Assembly: GCA_938020445.1 (NCBI GenBank)
Contig: CALIIC010000080.1
Location: 1 to 64,000 of the forward strand
DNA from: an uncultured Flavobacteriaceae bacterium
GTDB lineage: Bacteria > Bacteroidota > Bacteroidia > Flavobacteriales > Flavobacteriaceae
Direction of reading: 5' to 3'
DNA length: 64,000 nt
Shown one piece after another: positions 48,946-57,402 of the stretch. Made by a program: the position numbers and the translations under genes. The notes below the pieces were generated by a model, which was not told where the DNA came from, made no database searches, and worked only from the letters and a program-made list of their open reading frames with translations. The first letter of the stretch is position 1; each line of letters starts with the position of its first letter.

Positions 48946-51045
48946 ATGGTCCCCACACTGAATGTCAATAAATTGACGCTACTCCTACTTACAATTACCT
49001 GTATCCTTTCTTGTAGCAAAGATTCTGATTTGCTCGATGACTATGGTAGTCTTGATGATCAGGATATTGCGGAAAGTCAGCTATTTGTTAAAGACGATAT
49101 TTTTGCAATGAATGGCCAGGAAAGTATCGTTCTTGACGTGCTTTCGAACGATGGGTTTCCCGATTTGGGAAATGTCCGAATTGTCAAAATATCCAACCCT
49201 GAATTTGGAATCGTCGAAATACAGGAAGACAATACAATCTTATATACGCGTGTTGCGAGTCATACCCAATCGAACAACTCTTCAGAAGGTACTGAAAATA
49301 ACGAAGGAGAAGAAAGCTCAGAAGACAGTAGCACTGATGAAGGGTCGAATGAGGAAGAAAGTGACAACACTGATAATTCTGATACTTCGGAAGAAGATAC
49401 AAACACCAATGAAGAGGATTCGAGTACCAATGAAGAATCGACCGAGAATGAAGAATCGACCGAGAATGAAGAATCTACGGAGGAAGAGGAAACTACCGAA
49501 GATACTTTTGATTATACCGCTGAAACGGAAAATGAAGATGGCACGACGACAACTGAAGATGGATCTGTAACTGTTGAATACGGGGATGAGAGTTCCACAG
49601 AAGAAGAATCTACAGAAGAAGAATCGACCGAGGAAGAGGAAGAAACCACTGAAGAGGATACCGATCAGGGTGACACAAACGAAGAAGATACCCAAGACGA
49701 TGAAGGACAAAATCCACCTATTGCCGATAATGCAAGATATGTAAGTACAAATGGGAGTGCTTCAAATGACGGTCTTACCGAAAATACCCCTTGGAGTATT
49801 GAACATGCCTTCAGTGTTGCAGAAGGAGGTCAAACAATTTATATCAAAGCAGGAAACTACGGAAGTAAAGAATTAGTAATGTATACTGGAGGTTCCGCGG
49901 GGAATCCCGTAAAACTAATTGGGTATCGTTCAAACCCCGAAGATATACAAGCACAAAGTGGTTCTACTTTTAGATATGGAGATAACATCAATAGCTCTAA
50001 CATGCCTCTTTTTGAAGGGTCAGCGCCAAATGGCCAAGGATCCGGCATGGCAATGAGAATAGACGGTGATTATGTAGAACTACATAACCTTCAGTTTACA
50101 AAATTTTCTACGGGAATTACGAATAACGGAACCAATGTAGTATTTAACAACATTATAATGGTTAAAATGGGCGATTTCAGATCTAATGTATCTGGTTTTG
50201 CAGACTATAATGGTATTGGTATACGCTCTACAGGAAGTAAAAACACGATTTCAAATAGTTTTGTTTTGAATGCAGGTGCCGAAGCCCTTGTTTTAAATGA
50301 TTGTTCTGATTGCGAGGTATCAAATTCCAAAGTGTATTCAGATGACAACACCAACGCAACGGACTACTATATTTTACTTACAGGTGGAACTAAAAACTCA
50401 AAAGTGACCAACTGTTTAGCGAGTAGAAAAGCGGGGCTAAATCATCCTGGTCATGGTATCGTGTTAAAGGCTGGAGCAAATAATAATACCATTACCTCTA
50501 GTACCGTTCTGAATACTTATTTAGAACTGTCTTTTGAAGATGTTTATGAAAATACTGTAAGTAGCTGCTCGATTACAGGCAACTGGAATTCGGACAATGA
50601 CACCACAGGAGGGTTGGTTGTGGCAAATGGCGCCCACCACAACACCTTTAGCAACATAAGTATTAATGGAGTTTACGGCGGACTTCGATTTTCCGATTGG
50701 AACGAGAGCGGCTCAAATTTACCAAACGACGCAAACGACGCAGGGAACAACAATGAGTATATTGATGTGTCTGTAACCAATAGTGAATTTGGTATCAACT
50801 TCGATGAATTCCAAAAATTGGAAGGCGCAGCAACAAATAACACATTTAGGAATTGCCAATTTGTAAACTTAAAATTTCTATTTAGGGTGAACCGCCCCAA
50901 CTCAGGAAATAAGCTTACAGGGTGTACCGTTGACAATGTTTCTAGATTGTCGGTCACCTCACAGGGCTATAACTATGCATTGAATCCGAATACTGTATTT
51001 GAGAATATCACATGGCGAAACATTGGTTTCACCGCTCCTCAATAG
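48946..51045 (+). CDS. Lipoprotein with acidic linker and parallel beta-helix domain
   Basis: Surface lipoprotein of 699 residues. The signal peptide ends with lipobox ILS-C23. Residues about 45-105 look like a bacterial Ig/cadherin-type domain (SIVLDVLSNDGFPDLG). Residues about 105-260 form a Glu/Thr/Ser/Asn/Asp-rich linker with STEEE and NEEST repeats, highly acidic. From about 262 a right-handed beta-helix domain begins (ARYVSTNGSASNDGLTENTPW, then AGNYGSKEL), with NNT and SN ladder residues typical of polysaccharide lyases and DUF1565 proteins. No catalytic set could be identified. It stands alone between the deacetylase and gmd genes, so binding, cleaving or tailoring of the surface polysaccharide is the best guess. 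Confidence 0.8.
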   Translation: MVPTLNVNKLTLLLLTITCILSCSKDSDLLDDYGSLDDQDIAESQLFVKDDIFAMNGQESIVLDVLSNDGFPDLGNVRIVKISNPEFGIVEIQEDNTILYTRVASHTQSNNSSEGTENNEGEESSEDSSTDEGSNEEESDNTDNSDTSEEDTNTNEEDSSTNEESTENEESTENEESTEEEETTEDTFDYTAETENEDGTTTTEDGSVTVEYGDESSTEEESTEEESTEEEEETTEEDTDQGDTNEEDTQDDEGQNPPIADNARYVSTNGSASNDGLTENTPWSIEHAFSVAEGGQTIYIKAGNYGSKELVMYTGGSAGNPVKLIGYRSNPEDIQAQSGSTFRYGDNINSSNMPLFEGSAPNGQGSGMAMRIDGDYVELHNLQFTKFSTGITNNGTNVVFNNIIMVKMGDFRSNVSGFADYNGIGIRSTGSKNTISNSFVLNAGAEALVLNDCSDCEVSNSKVYSDDNTNATDYYILLTGGTKNSKVTNCLASRKAGLNHPGHGIVLKAGANNNTITSSTVLNTYLELSFEDVYENTVSSCSITGNWNSDNDTTGGLVVANGAHHNTFSNISINGVYGGLRFSDWNESGSNLPNDANDAGNNNEYIDVSVTNSEFGINFDEFQKLEGAATNNTFRNCQFVNLKFLFRVNRPNSGNKLTGCTVDNVSRLSVTSQGYNYALNPNTVFENITWRNIGFTAPQ
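49431..49484 (+). repeat. 18-bp tandem coding repeat
   Basis: TGAAGAATCGACCGAGAA occurs at 49431-49448 and 49449-49466 exactly and at 49467-49484 with changes, encoding NEESTE steps of the acidic linker. The unit is a multiple of three, so gain or loss of copies keeps the frame. Confidence 0.8.
49597..49641 (+). repeat. 15-bp tandem coding repeat
   Basis: ACAGAAGAAGAATCT is repeated as ACAGAAGAAGAATCG and then as the diverged ACCGAGGAAGAGGAA, encoding TEEES steps in the second half of the acidic linker. Confidence 0.75.
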
Positions 51046-51065
51046 GTATTGGAAAAATTTTCATC

Positions 51066-51101
51066 AAAAAAGCCGCAGTTTGTTAAAATTGCGGCTTTTT
51101 T
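51066..51101 (+). terminator. Terminator after the beta-helix gene
   Basis: AAAAAAGCCGCA (51066-51077) pairs perfectly with TGCGGCTTTTTT (51090-51101). It lies 21 bp beyond the stop codon, so the lipoprotein gene is a separate transcript from gmd. Confidence 0.8.
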
Positions 51102-51305
51102 CTGTTCAAGTACCTTGGTAAAAACAAGAATTGGTCGATTTTAATGGGAACTTGACAAGAATCCTGAGGGAGTTTGATTTAAATTAAAGATATTTGCATG
51201 ATTTTTTTTGGCAGGTAGAATTTATTTTAGATTCTATCGTTAGTCTACTAAAATTGAAACTGTAACTATTTTTCGATAAATAAAATATTCTCAAATAAAT
51301 TTTTC

Positions 51306-52421
51306 ATGAGCAAAGTAGCATTGATAACAGGGGTTACCGGACAAGACGGAGCCTATCTAAGTGAGTTTCTATTAAAAAAAGGATATGTTGTACACGGATT
51401 AAAAAGACGTTCTTCCTTATTTAATACCGATCGCATTGACCACCTTTATCAGGATCCGCATGTAGAACATCGTAATTTTGTACTGCATTATGGAGATATG
51501 ACAGATAGTACGAATCTGATAAGACTGATTCAAGAGATTCAACCTGATGAGATTTACAACTTAGCAGCTATGAGCCATGTGCATGTTTCCTTTGAGGTTC
51601 CCGAGTATACCGCCAATGCGGATGGTATTGGTACACTTCGCATATTGGATGCTGTACGTTTATTAGGTTTAGGAGAAAAAACAAGAATCTATCAGGCTTC
51701 TACTTCCGAATTATATGGAAAGGTACAAGAAGTTCCACAAAGTGAAACAACGCCCTTTTACCCACGAAGTCCTTATGCTGTCGCTAAGATGTATGCCTAT
51801 TGGATTACTGTAAACTATCGGGAAGCTTATGGAATGTATGCATGTAACGGAATATTGTTTAATCACGAATCTCCTATCCGTGGAGAAACTTTTGTAACTA
51901 GAAAAATTACAAGAGCTACCTCTAGAATCGCGTTGGGATTGCAAGACAAGATGTACCTAGGAAATTTAGATGCCCAAAGAGACTGGGGGCATGCAAAAGA
52001 CTATGTTAGGATGATGTGGATGATTCTCCAGGCAGACGAAGCTGAAGATTGGGTGATTGCAACAGGGAAAACCACTCCCGTGCGCGAGTTTGTTCGTATG
52101 AGTTTTGCAGAGGTCGGAATCGAATTGGAGTTCCAAGGTGAAGGAGTTGATGAAAAAGCTATCGTAAAATCTTGTAGTGATGATAAATACCAACTTGAAA
52201 TCGGTAAAGAAGTACTTTCGGTAGATCCGAAATATTTTAGGCCAACCGAAGTAGAGCTGTTAATCGGAGACGCTTCAAAAGCCAATAATAAACTAGGGTG
52301 GATTCCCGAATATGACTTGAAAGATCTTGTTAAAGATATGATGCAGAGCGACGTTAAGCTCATGCAGAAAGACCAATACTTGAGAAACGGCGGATACCGC
52401 ACACTCAATTATTTTGAATAA
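51306..52421 (+). CDS. gmd: GDP-mannose 4,6-dehydratase
   Basis: First step from GDP-mannose towards GDP-L-fucose. The 371-residue protein has the NADP motif [17 protein letters not shown], the family-typical [20 protein letters not shown], and the catalytic pattern [16 protein letters not shown] with YAVAK. These are diagnostic of Gmd. It follows a 260-bp gap after the beta-helix gene and precedes fcl by 117 bp, with a strong hairpin between the two. GDP-fucose or GDP-6-deoxy sugars made here would feed the fucosyltransferase-like protein encoded at 58559. Confidence 0.95.
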   Translation: MSKVALITGVTGQDGAYLSEFLLKKGYVVHGLKRRSSLFNTDRIDHLYQDPHVEHRNFVLHYGDMTDSTNLIRLIQEIQPDEIYNLAAMSHVHVSFEVPEYTANADGIGTLRILDAVRLLGLGEKTRIYQASTSELYGKVQEVPQSETTPFYPRSPYAVAKMYAYWITVNYREAYGMYACNGILFNHESPIRGETFVTRKITRATSRIALGLQDKMYLGNLDAQRDWGHAKDYVRMMWMILQADEAEDWVIATGKTTPVREFVRMSFAEVGIELEFQGEGVDEKAIVKSCSDDKYQLEIGKEVLSVDPKYFRPTEVELLIGDASKANNKLGWIPEYDLKDLVKDMMQSDVKLMQKDQYLRNGGYRTLNYFE

Positions 52422-52454
52422 AAGCAACTAAAAATCATTCTATTGATCTTACAT

Positions 52455-52500
52455 TTTAAATGTTCAGGACCTAGCTGGTTCTGAACATTTAAACTTTTTA
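52455..52500 (+). terminator. Hairpin between gmd and fcl
   Basis: TTTAAATGTTCAG (52455-52467) pairs perfectly with CTGAACATTTAAA (52481-52493). The stem extends by four more pairs (one G-T) to a 5-base loop and is followed by CTTTTTAA. It can terminate or attenuate transcription between the two GDP-fucose genes, or protect the 3' end of gmd mRNA. Confidence 0.6.
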
Positions 52501-52538
52501 ACTAAACTACAAGAGGAATTCATCAAAATAGGACACTA

Positions 52539-53624
52539 ATGAAAAAGGATTCTAAAATCTATATTGCGGGCCACCGAGGATTGGTGGGCAGCGCAATTAT
52601 AAAAAACTTAAAAAATAGGGGGTATCATAATTTTGTTACCCGCACTCATTCAGAATTGGATTTGACAGATTCCCAACAGGTCGCAGACTTTTTTCAAAAA
52701 GAAAAACCTGAATATGTTTTCCTTGCGGCAGCTAAAGTGGGGGGTATTGTAGCGAATAATACCTATCGTGGGGACTTTATCTATGCGAATCTAATGATTC
52801 AAAATAATGTAATTCATGAGAGCTATCGCTCTAAGGTAAAAAAGCTTTTATTTCTGGGGAGTACCTGTATTTACCCGAAAGAATGCCCTCAACCGATGAA
52901 AGAGGATTATTTACTCACCGATGTTTTGGAATATACCAATGAGCCCTATGCCATTGCAAAAATTGCAGGAATCAAAATGTGCGAAAGCTATAATCTACAG
53001 TACGGCACTAATTTTATTTCAGTAATGCCTACAAACCTTTATGGCCCCAATGATAATTTCGATTTGGAAAAATCGCATGTTTTGCCGGCATTGATCCGTA
53101 AAATACATTTAGGGAAAGCTTTGGAGAAAGGCGATTGGAAAACCCTACGGAAAGACCTTAACAAACTACCTATTGAAGGAACCAATGGGGATTCAACAGA
53201 GGATGAAATTCTTGCCAAGCTTCAAAAATATGGAGTAAACTTGGCCAATGATGGGTCTGTGAGTGTTGAGATATGGGGCAGTGGAAAACCTATGCGCGAA
53301 TTTCTTTGGTCAGAAGACATGGCGGATGCCTGTGTTTTTATAATGGAAAATCGAGATTTTAGCGACACCTATGAATCAAAGACCGATATTCGAAATACGC
53401 ACATCAATATAGGTACCGGTGTTGATATTTCTATTGCAGACTTAGCGCTATTGGTAAAGAATTCAGTTGGTTTCGAGGGTACGTTCGATTTCAACACAGA
53501 AAAACCTGATGGGACGCTTAAAAAGTTAACCGATGTTTCAAAGCTTAATGCCTTGGGGTGGAAACACACCATAGACCTTGCCAATGGTATTGAAAAAATG
53601 TATGATTGGTATACTGATCTATAG
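52539..53624 (+). CDS. fcl: GDP-L-fucose synthase
   Basis: Bifunctional epimerase-reductase that turns GDP-4-keto-6-deoxymannose into GDP-L-fucose. Motifs: NADP-binding YIAGHRGLVGSAI, RTHSELDLTDSQQV, and the catalytic LGSTCIYPKECPQP with YAIAKIAGIKMC (Tyr, Lys). At 361 residues it is longer than the E. coli enzyme because of an inserted helix-rich segment around residues 190-240, which is common in Bacteroidota homologues. It follows gmd after the hairpin, completing the GDP-fucose pathway. Confidence 0.95.
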   Translation: MKKDSKIYIAGHRGLVGSAIIKNLKNRGYHNFVTRTHSELDLTDSQQVADFFQKEKPEYVFLAAAKVGGIVANNTYRGDFIYANLMIQNNVIHESYRSKVKKLLFLGSTCIYPKECPQPMKEDYLLTDVLEYTNEPYAIAKIAGIKMCESYNLQYGTNFISVMPTNLYGPNDNFDLEKSHVLPALIRKIHLGKALEKGDWKTLRKDLNKLPIEGTNGDSTEDEILAKLQKYGVNLANDGSVSVEIWGSGKPMREFLWSEDMADACVFIMENRDFSDTYESKTDIRNTHINIGTGVDISIADLALLVKNSVGFEGTFDFNTEKPDGTLKKLTDVSKLNALGWKHTIDLANGIEKMYDWYTDL

Positions 53625-53711
53625 AAAAGTCCAAACCTTCCAATAACGCTATTGCTGGCATACAGTACTGAATAATTTCTAAGAGCATATGATTGAACTG
53701 ATAAGAAATTA

Positions 53712-55145
53712 ATGGGAAAGTCCAAATCAGGTCATCAAGCGTTTTTTTGGAATTCTCTGGAGAAGTTTGGAATTCAAGCTATTCAATTTGTCATTGGCAT
53801 ACAACTAGCCCGTATCCTGAGTCTCAGGGATTATGGCCTAATAGCTTTATTGCTCGTTTTTACGGCTGTTTCACAAATTTTTATTGATAGCGGCTTTACG
53901 AAAGCACTGATTCAGCGAAACGACAAATCAAAAGATGATTTAAGTACTGCTTTTACCTTTAATCTCGCAATATCCATTACTATTTATGGTATTCTGTGGT
54001 TTACCGCACCCTATGTTGCTAGTTTTTACAATGAGCCGGTACTAATAGACCTTTTAAGAGTACTTGCTTTTGTCCTGATCATCAACGCTTTGTTTGCCAT
54101 ACCAAATACACTCCTTACAATTGATTTGGAGTTTCGCACCATTGCTACTATCAATTCCGTATCAATGCTAATCAGTGGTGTAGTCGCCATTATTTTGGCC
54201 TATAACGGGTTTGGCGTATGGTCATTGGTTATTCAATACTTATTGAAAGCGCTGATTTCGCTCTTGCTATTTACCCTAAAGAGCAAATGGAACTTTAGAA
54301 TTTTCTTTTCAAAAAGCTCATTTAAAAACCTGTTCAGCTTTGGTTCTAATTTGATGATTTCGTCTTTACTGAATGTAATTGTAGGGAAATTTTCATCTCT
54401 CTTCATTGCAAAGGTCATTAGCACACCAGAGTTAGGAGTTTACTCGAGGGGAGCGCAATTTCCCGATGTAGCCATAGGCACTTTGGGATCGGTACTTGAT
54501 ACAGTATTACTTCCAATGCTTGCCAAAAATAAGAATCCGGAATTTTTGAGATCACAAATGCAAAAAATATTTCGATTATTAAACTTGGTAACAATACCTA
54601 TAACAGTTTTACTGGCAGTATTGGCAGAACCGATCGTTGTGCTCCTTCTAACAGAAAAATGGCTGGGGGCGGTGCCGATTCTTCAACTTTTTTGCATCTC
54701 AAGATTTTTCAATAACCTTATAAGCGTTAATGTAAACTCGTTATATGTGCTTAACAGGGCCGAATTAGCGTTAAAACAGCATTACGGAAAAATTGCGGTG
54801 CGCGTAGTACTTGTATTGGTATCCTTACAATATGGAATTGTCTTTATAGCATTGGCAGAGGCCGTTACCTCTATCATACACTTTATTATAAATGCGTATT
54901 ACCCAGGAAAGCTTATCTCCTATGGTATAAAAGCGCAACTTAAAGACTTAGTACCGTATTTGTTGATCGGTTCGATGTTATTTGGTGTTCTTTATTTATT
55001 AAACGGGTATTTTGAATATCCAATATGGGCCATTATTTTTATATCCATTATAGGTATCGTACTTTATATTGTACTTTTATTCTTTTTTAGAAAGAGTGAT
55101 TTTTTGTACGCCAAAGATTTTATTTCCTCCAAAATCTCTAAATAA
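53712..55145 (+). CDS. Polysaccharide flippase (Wzx/PST family)
   Basis: Inner-membrane lipid-linked oligosaccharide transporter of 477 residues, rich in hydrophobic helices. The start HQAFFWNSLEKFGIQAIQFVIGIQLARILSLRDYGLIALLLVF is characteristic of the PST/RfbX family (LARILSPxDYGLIA pattern), and GVYSRGAQFPDVAIGTLGSVLD followed by PMLAK is the typical central loop. About twelve to fourteen hydrophobic segments are expected. With the Wzy-like gene at 59675 it marks a Wzx/Wzy-dependent surface polysaccharide system. Confidence 0.9.
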   Translation: MGKSKSGHQAFFWNSLEKFGIQAIQFVIGIQLARILSLRDYGLIALLLVFTAVSQIFIDSGFTKALIQRNDKSKDDLSTAFTFNLAISITIYGILWFTAPYVASFYNEPVLIDLLRVLAFVLIINALFAIPNTLLTIDLEFRTIATINSVSMLISGVVAIILAYNGFGVWSLVIQYLLKALISLLLFTLKSKWNFRIFFSKSSFKNLFSFGSNLMISSLLNVIVGKFSSLFIAKVISTPELGVYSRGAQFPDVAIGTLGSVLDTVLLPMLAKNKNPEFLRSQMQKIFRLLNLVTIPITVLLAVLAEPIVVLLLTEKWLGAVPILQLFCISRFFNNLISVNVNSLYVLNRAELALKQHYGKIAVRVVLVLVSLQYGIVFIALAEAVTSIIHFIINAYYPGKLISYGIKAQLKDLVPYLLIGSMLFGVLYLLNGYFEYPIWAIIFISIIGIVLYIVLLFFFRKSDFLYAKDFISSKISK

Positions 55146-55151
55146 CTCACC

Positions 55152-56087
55152 ATGAATACAGTTATCTCCAAAGGTTTGCGAGCAGCTTATAGAACTATTC
55201 GTTCAGAAAAGTCGATTCCGGTTGATATTTCAGGACAAGAAGCTTCGAATGAGATTGCTAAAAAAATCATATCCGGCGAACCGTGCTTGGTCGCAAGAAT
55301 TGGTGCCACCGAATTCGGTTGTCTTACCGGCTTTATGCAATCAAAGGCTCCAAAAGGCAGGTATCTAAATTATATAACAGGTAGGCTCGATAGTTTGGGG
55401 CTTGACGAAAAAATGATTGCGCAAGCATATCAATGGTCAGGTATTTTTCCTGCGGAAAAAGAAATCGTTGAAAAGTTCTCGCTTCTAACACTCGAAGATC
55501 TAAAAGAAGTAGACATTTTAGGAGTTTGGCTTAAAGAACATAACCTGTTGGCCAAGGAACTTACCGGAAAATTAAAAATACCCTTAAGAGATATTGAACC
55601 TTATTACCATAAGACCCCTTGGTCAAAGGCCCTAGCAGGAAAAAGGGTTTTGGTGATCCATCCGTTCGCACGAAGTGTTGAAAGTCAATATTTGAAATTT
55701 GAAAATCTTTTTGAAAACAAAGAGGTACTGCCCAAGTTTGAGTTAAAAGTATTGCAATCAGTGCAATCGATTGCTGGACAGCCAACCGAATTTAGCAATT
55801 GGTTCGAAGCCCTCGATTTCATGAAAAAACAAATAGATGAAATTGAATTCGATATCGCTATAATAGGTTGCGGAGCCTACGGCCTATCCCTCGGGGCACA
55901 TATAAAAAGAATTGGAAAACAGGCCGTGCATATGGGAGGAGCAACCCAAATTTTGTTCGGTATTAAAGGGAAAAGGTGGGATAATCACCCAAAAATATCC
56001 CAGTTATACAATGAATATTGGAGTAGACCGTTGGAAGAAGAGACCCCTAAAAATAAAAATAAGGTCGAAGACGGTTGTTATTGGTAA
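55152..56087 (+). CDS. Unknown protein, possible GT-D fold glycosyltransferase
   Basis: I do not firmly recognise this 311-residue protein. It has no signal peptide. The N-terminal LVARIGATEFGCL resembles the R-x-G-x-x-E motif of the GT-D (DUF1792) glycosyltransferase fold. The C-terminal half, KRVLVIHPFARSVESQY and DIAIIGCGAYGLSLGAHIKRIGKQAVHMGG, reads as a Rossmann-like half ending in QILFGIKGKRWD. It starts 6 bp after the flippase stop inside a run of glycan genes, so a transferase acting on the repeat unit is likely, but the fold assignment is tentative. Confidence 0.55.
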   Translation: MNTVISKGLRAAYRTIRSEKSIPVDISGQEASNEIAKKIISGEPCLVARIGATEFGCLTGFMQSKAPKGRYLNYITGRLDSLGLDEKMIAQAYQWSGIFPAEKEIVEKFSLLTLEDLKEVDILGVWLKEHNLLAKELTGKLKIPLRDIEPYYHKTPWSKALAGKRVLVIHPFARSVESQYLKFENLFENKEVLPKFELKVLQSVQSIAGQPTEFSNWFEALDFMKKQIDEIEFDIAIIGCGAYGLSLGAHIKRIGKQAVHMGGATQILFGIKGKRWDNHPKISQLYNEYWSRPLEEETPKNKNKVEDGCYW

Positions 56088-56108
56088 TTCTTTACAAAAC
56101 GCAGTGTT

Positions 56109-56702
56109 ATGAAATCTTTACTAATAACCATAGTATTATTTATCCAACGAAAAATGGATAAGTTGTACAATGCGTTGGTTTTAAAATTTAAGGGAGTTTC
56201 ATATAAAAGTTTTCCATCTATCAATGGAAGAATCTATGTGACCGGTCGTGGAAAAATTGCGCTTGGAAATGCTGTGGCAATTAACTCTTCAAGAAATTCA
56301 AATCCGATAGGGGGCGACATTAAAACTACCTTGGCTACGAAGGAAAATGCCCTATTGACAATTGGTGATAACACCGGTCTATCAAACGTAACGATTGTTT
56401 GTCATGACAGTGTTGAAATAGGAAACCATGTAAAACTCGGTGGCAGTGTAAAAATTTACGATACCGATTTTCATTCGCTGGACTATGAGTTAAGAAAAAA
56501 TTCTAAAACGGATATTGCATTAACTGCAAGGGTTCAAATCGGAAACAATAGCTTTATCGGGGCTCATTCGATAATCTTAAAAGGAGTCTGTATAGGAGAA
56601 TCATGTATTATTGGTGCGGGCTCGATAGTTACTAAGAATATTCCTGATTTTGAAATATGGGCGGGCAACCCGGCAAAATTCATACGGGCAATCAATCATT
56701 AA
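56109..56702 (+). CDS. Left-handed beta-helix acyltransferase
   Basis: Hexapeptide-repeat transferase of 197 residues. The repeat region runs through IGDNTGLSNVTIVCHDSVEIGNHVKLGGSVKIYDTDFHSLD to VQIGNNSFIGAHSIILKGVCIGESCIIGAGSIVTKNIPDFEIWAGNPAKFIRAI. The catalytic His is in the YDTDFHSLD segment, typical of sugar O-acetyltransferases. The N-terminus has a hydrophobic helix that is not a clear signal peptide. It probably O-acetylates the polysaccharide repeat. The next acyltransferase gene starts just after its stop. Confidence 0.85.
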   Translation: MKSLLITIVLFIQRKMDKLYNALVLKFKGVSYKSFPSINGRIYVTGRGKIALGNAVAINSSRNSNPIGGDIKTTLATKENALLTIGDNTGLSNVTIVCHDSVEIGNHVKLGGSVKIYDTDFHSLDYELRKNSKTDIALTARVQIGNNSFIGAHSIILKGVCIGESCIIGAGSIVTKNIPDFEIWAGNPAKFIRAINH

Positions 56703-56712
56703 TACCTACTAC

Positions 56713-57402
56713 GTGCTAAAAGAATTTCTAAAACCAATTTATTTGTTCTTCATAAGGAAAAGGCTGGAGCGAACCAAAAAAATCAAATTTGGAAAAAAAG
56801 TTTTGTTCAATAGAGCCAGCGTTTTTGAGGGGCGTAACTATTTATCTACCAATGCGAAGCTCATAGATTCGCATATTGGTTTTGCTTCCTATATTGGGGC
56901 GAATTCTGATTTCAGGAATGCTCATATAGGGAAGTATACCTCTATTGGCCCAAATGTGCTTTGTATCCTTGGCAATCACCCCAGTAATACTTTTGTGTCG
57001 ACACATCCTGCTTTTTTTTCCACTCGCAAGCAGGTTGGCTTTAGCTATACCGAGAAACCGCTGTTCGAAGAATTTGCGAAACCGCTGAAGGAAAACACCA
57101 ATTATTCCATCGTGGTTGGAAACGATGTTTGGATTGGAGCAAATACCAGTATCATAGATGGCGTTACCATTGGTGACGGTGCCATCATAGCAGCAAATTC
57201 CCTTATAAATAAAGATATCCCCCCCTTTACCATCTACGGCGGTGTGCCTGCGAAATTAATTAAAGAACGCTTTCAAGAGGATGAAAAAAAGTTCTTAATC
57301 GATTTTAAGTGGTGGGAAAAAGGTGATGAATGGATTGCGGCCAATGCTCAAAGCTTTACAGATATCATGAACTTCCATAAAAAATTCAAAAAAAATGGAT
57401 AA
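56713..57402 (+). CDS. CatB-type O-acetyltransferase
   Basis: Xenobiotic-acyltransferase-like hexapeptide protein. Repeats run through KLIDSHIGFASYIGANSDFRNAHIGKYTSIGPNVLCILGNHPSNTFVSTHPAFFS, with the catalytic His in the NHPSNTFVSTHP stretch, then VGNDVWIGANTSIIDGVTIGDGAIIAANSLINKDIPPFTIYGGVPAKLIK. The frame is open back to 56650, overlapping the previous gene, but that start is TTG. I use the GTG at 56713, 10 bp after the preceding stop, which begins VLKEFLKP. It overlaps the next gene by 8 bp and likely modifies the same polysaccharide. Confidence 0.82.
   Translation: MLKEFLKPIYLFFIRKRLERTKKIKFGKKVLFNRASVFEGRNYLSTNAKLIDSHIGFASYIGANSDFRNAHIGKYTSIGPNVLCILGNHPSNTFVSTHPAFFSTRKQVGFSYTEKPLFEEFAKPLKENTNYSIVVGNDVWIGANTSIIDGVTIGDGAIIAANSLINKDIPPFTIYGGVPAKLIKERFQEDEKKFLIDFKWWEKGDEWIAANAQSFTDIMNFHKKFKKNG

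Noticed and set aside
49318-49710. Minus-strand Phe-rich open frame under the acidic linker
   Set aside because: It is the mirror of GAA-rich codons (TTC/TTT on the other strand) and has no independent support.
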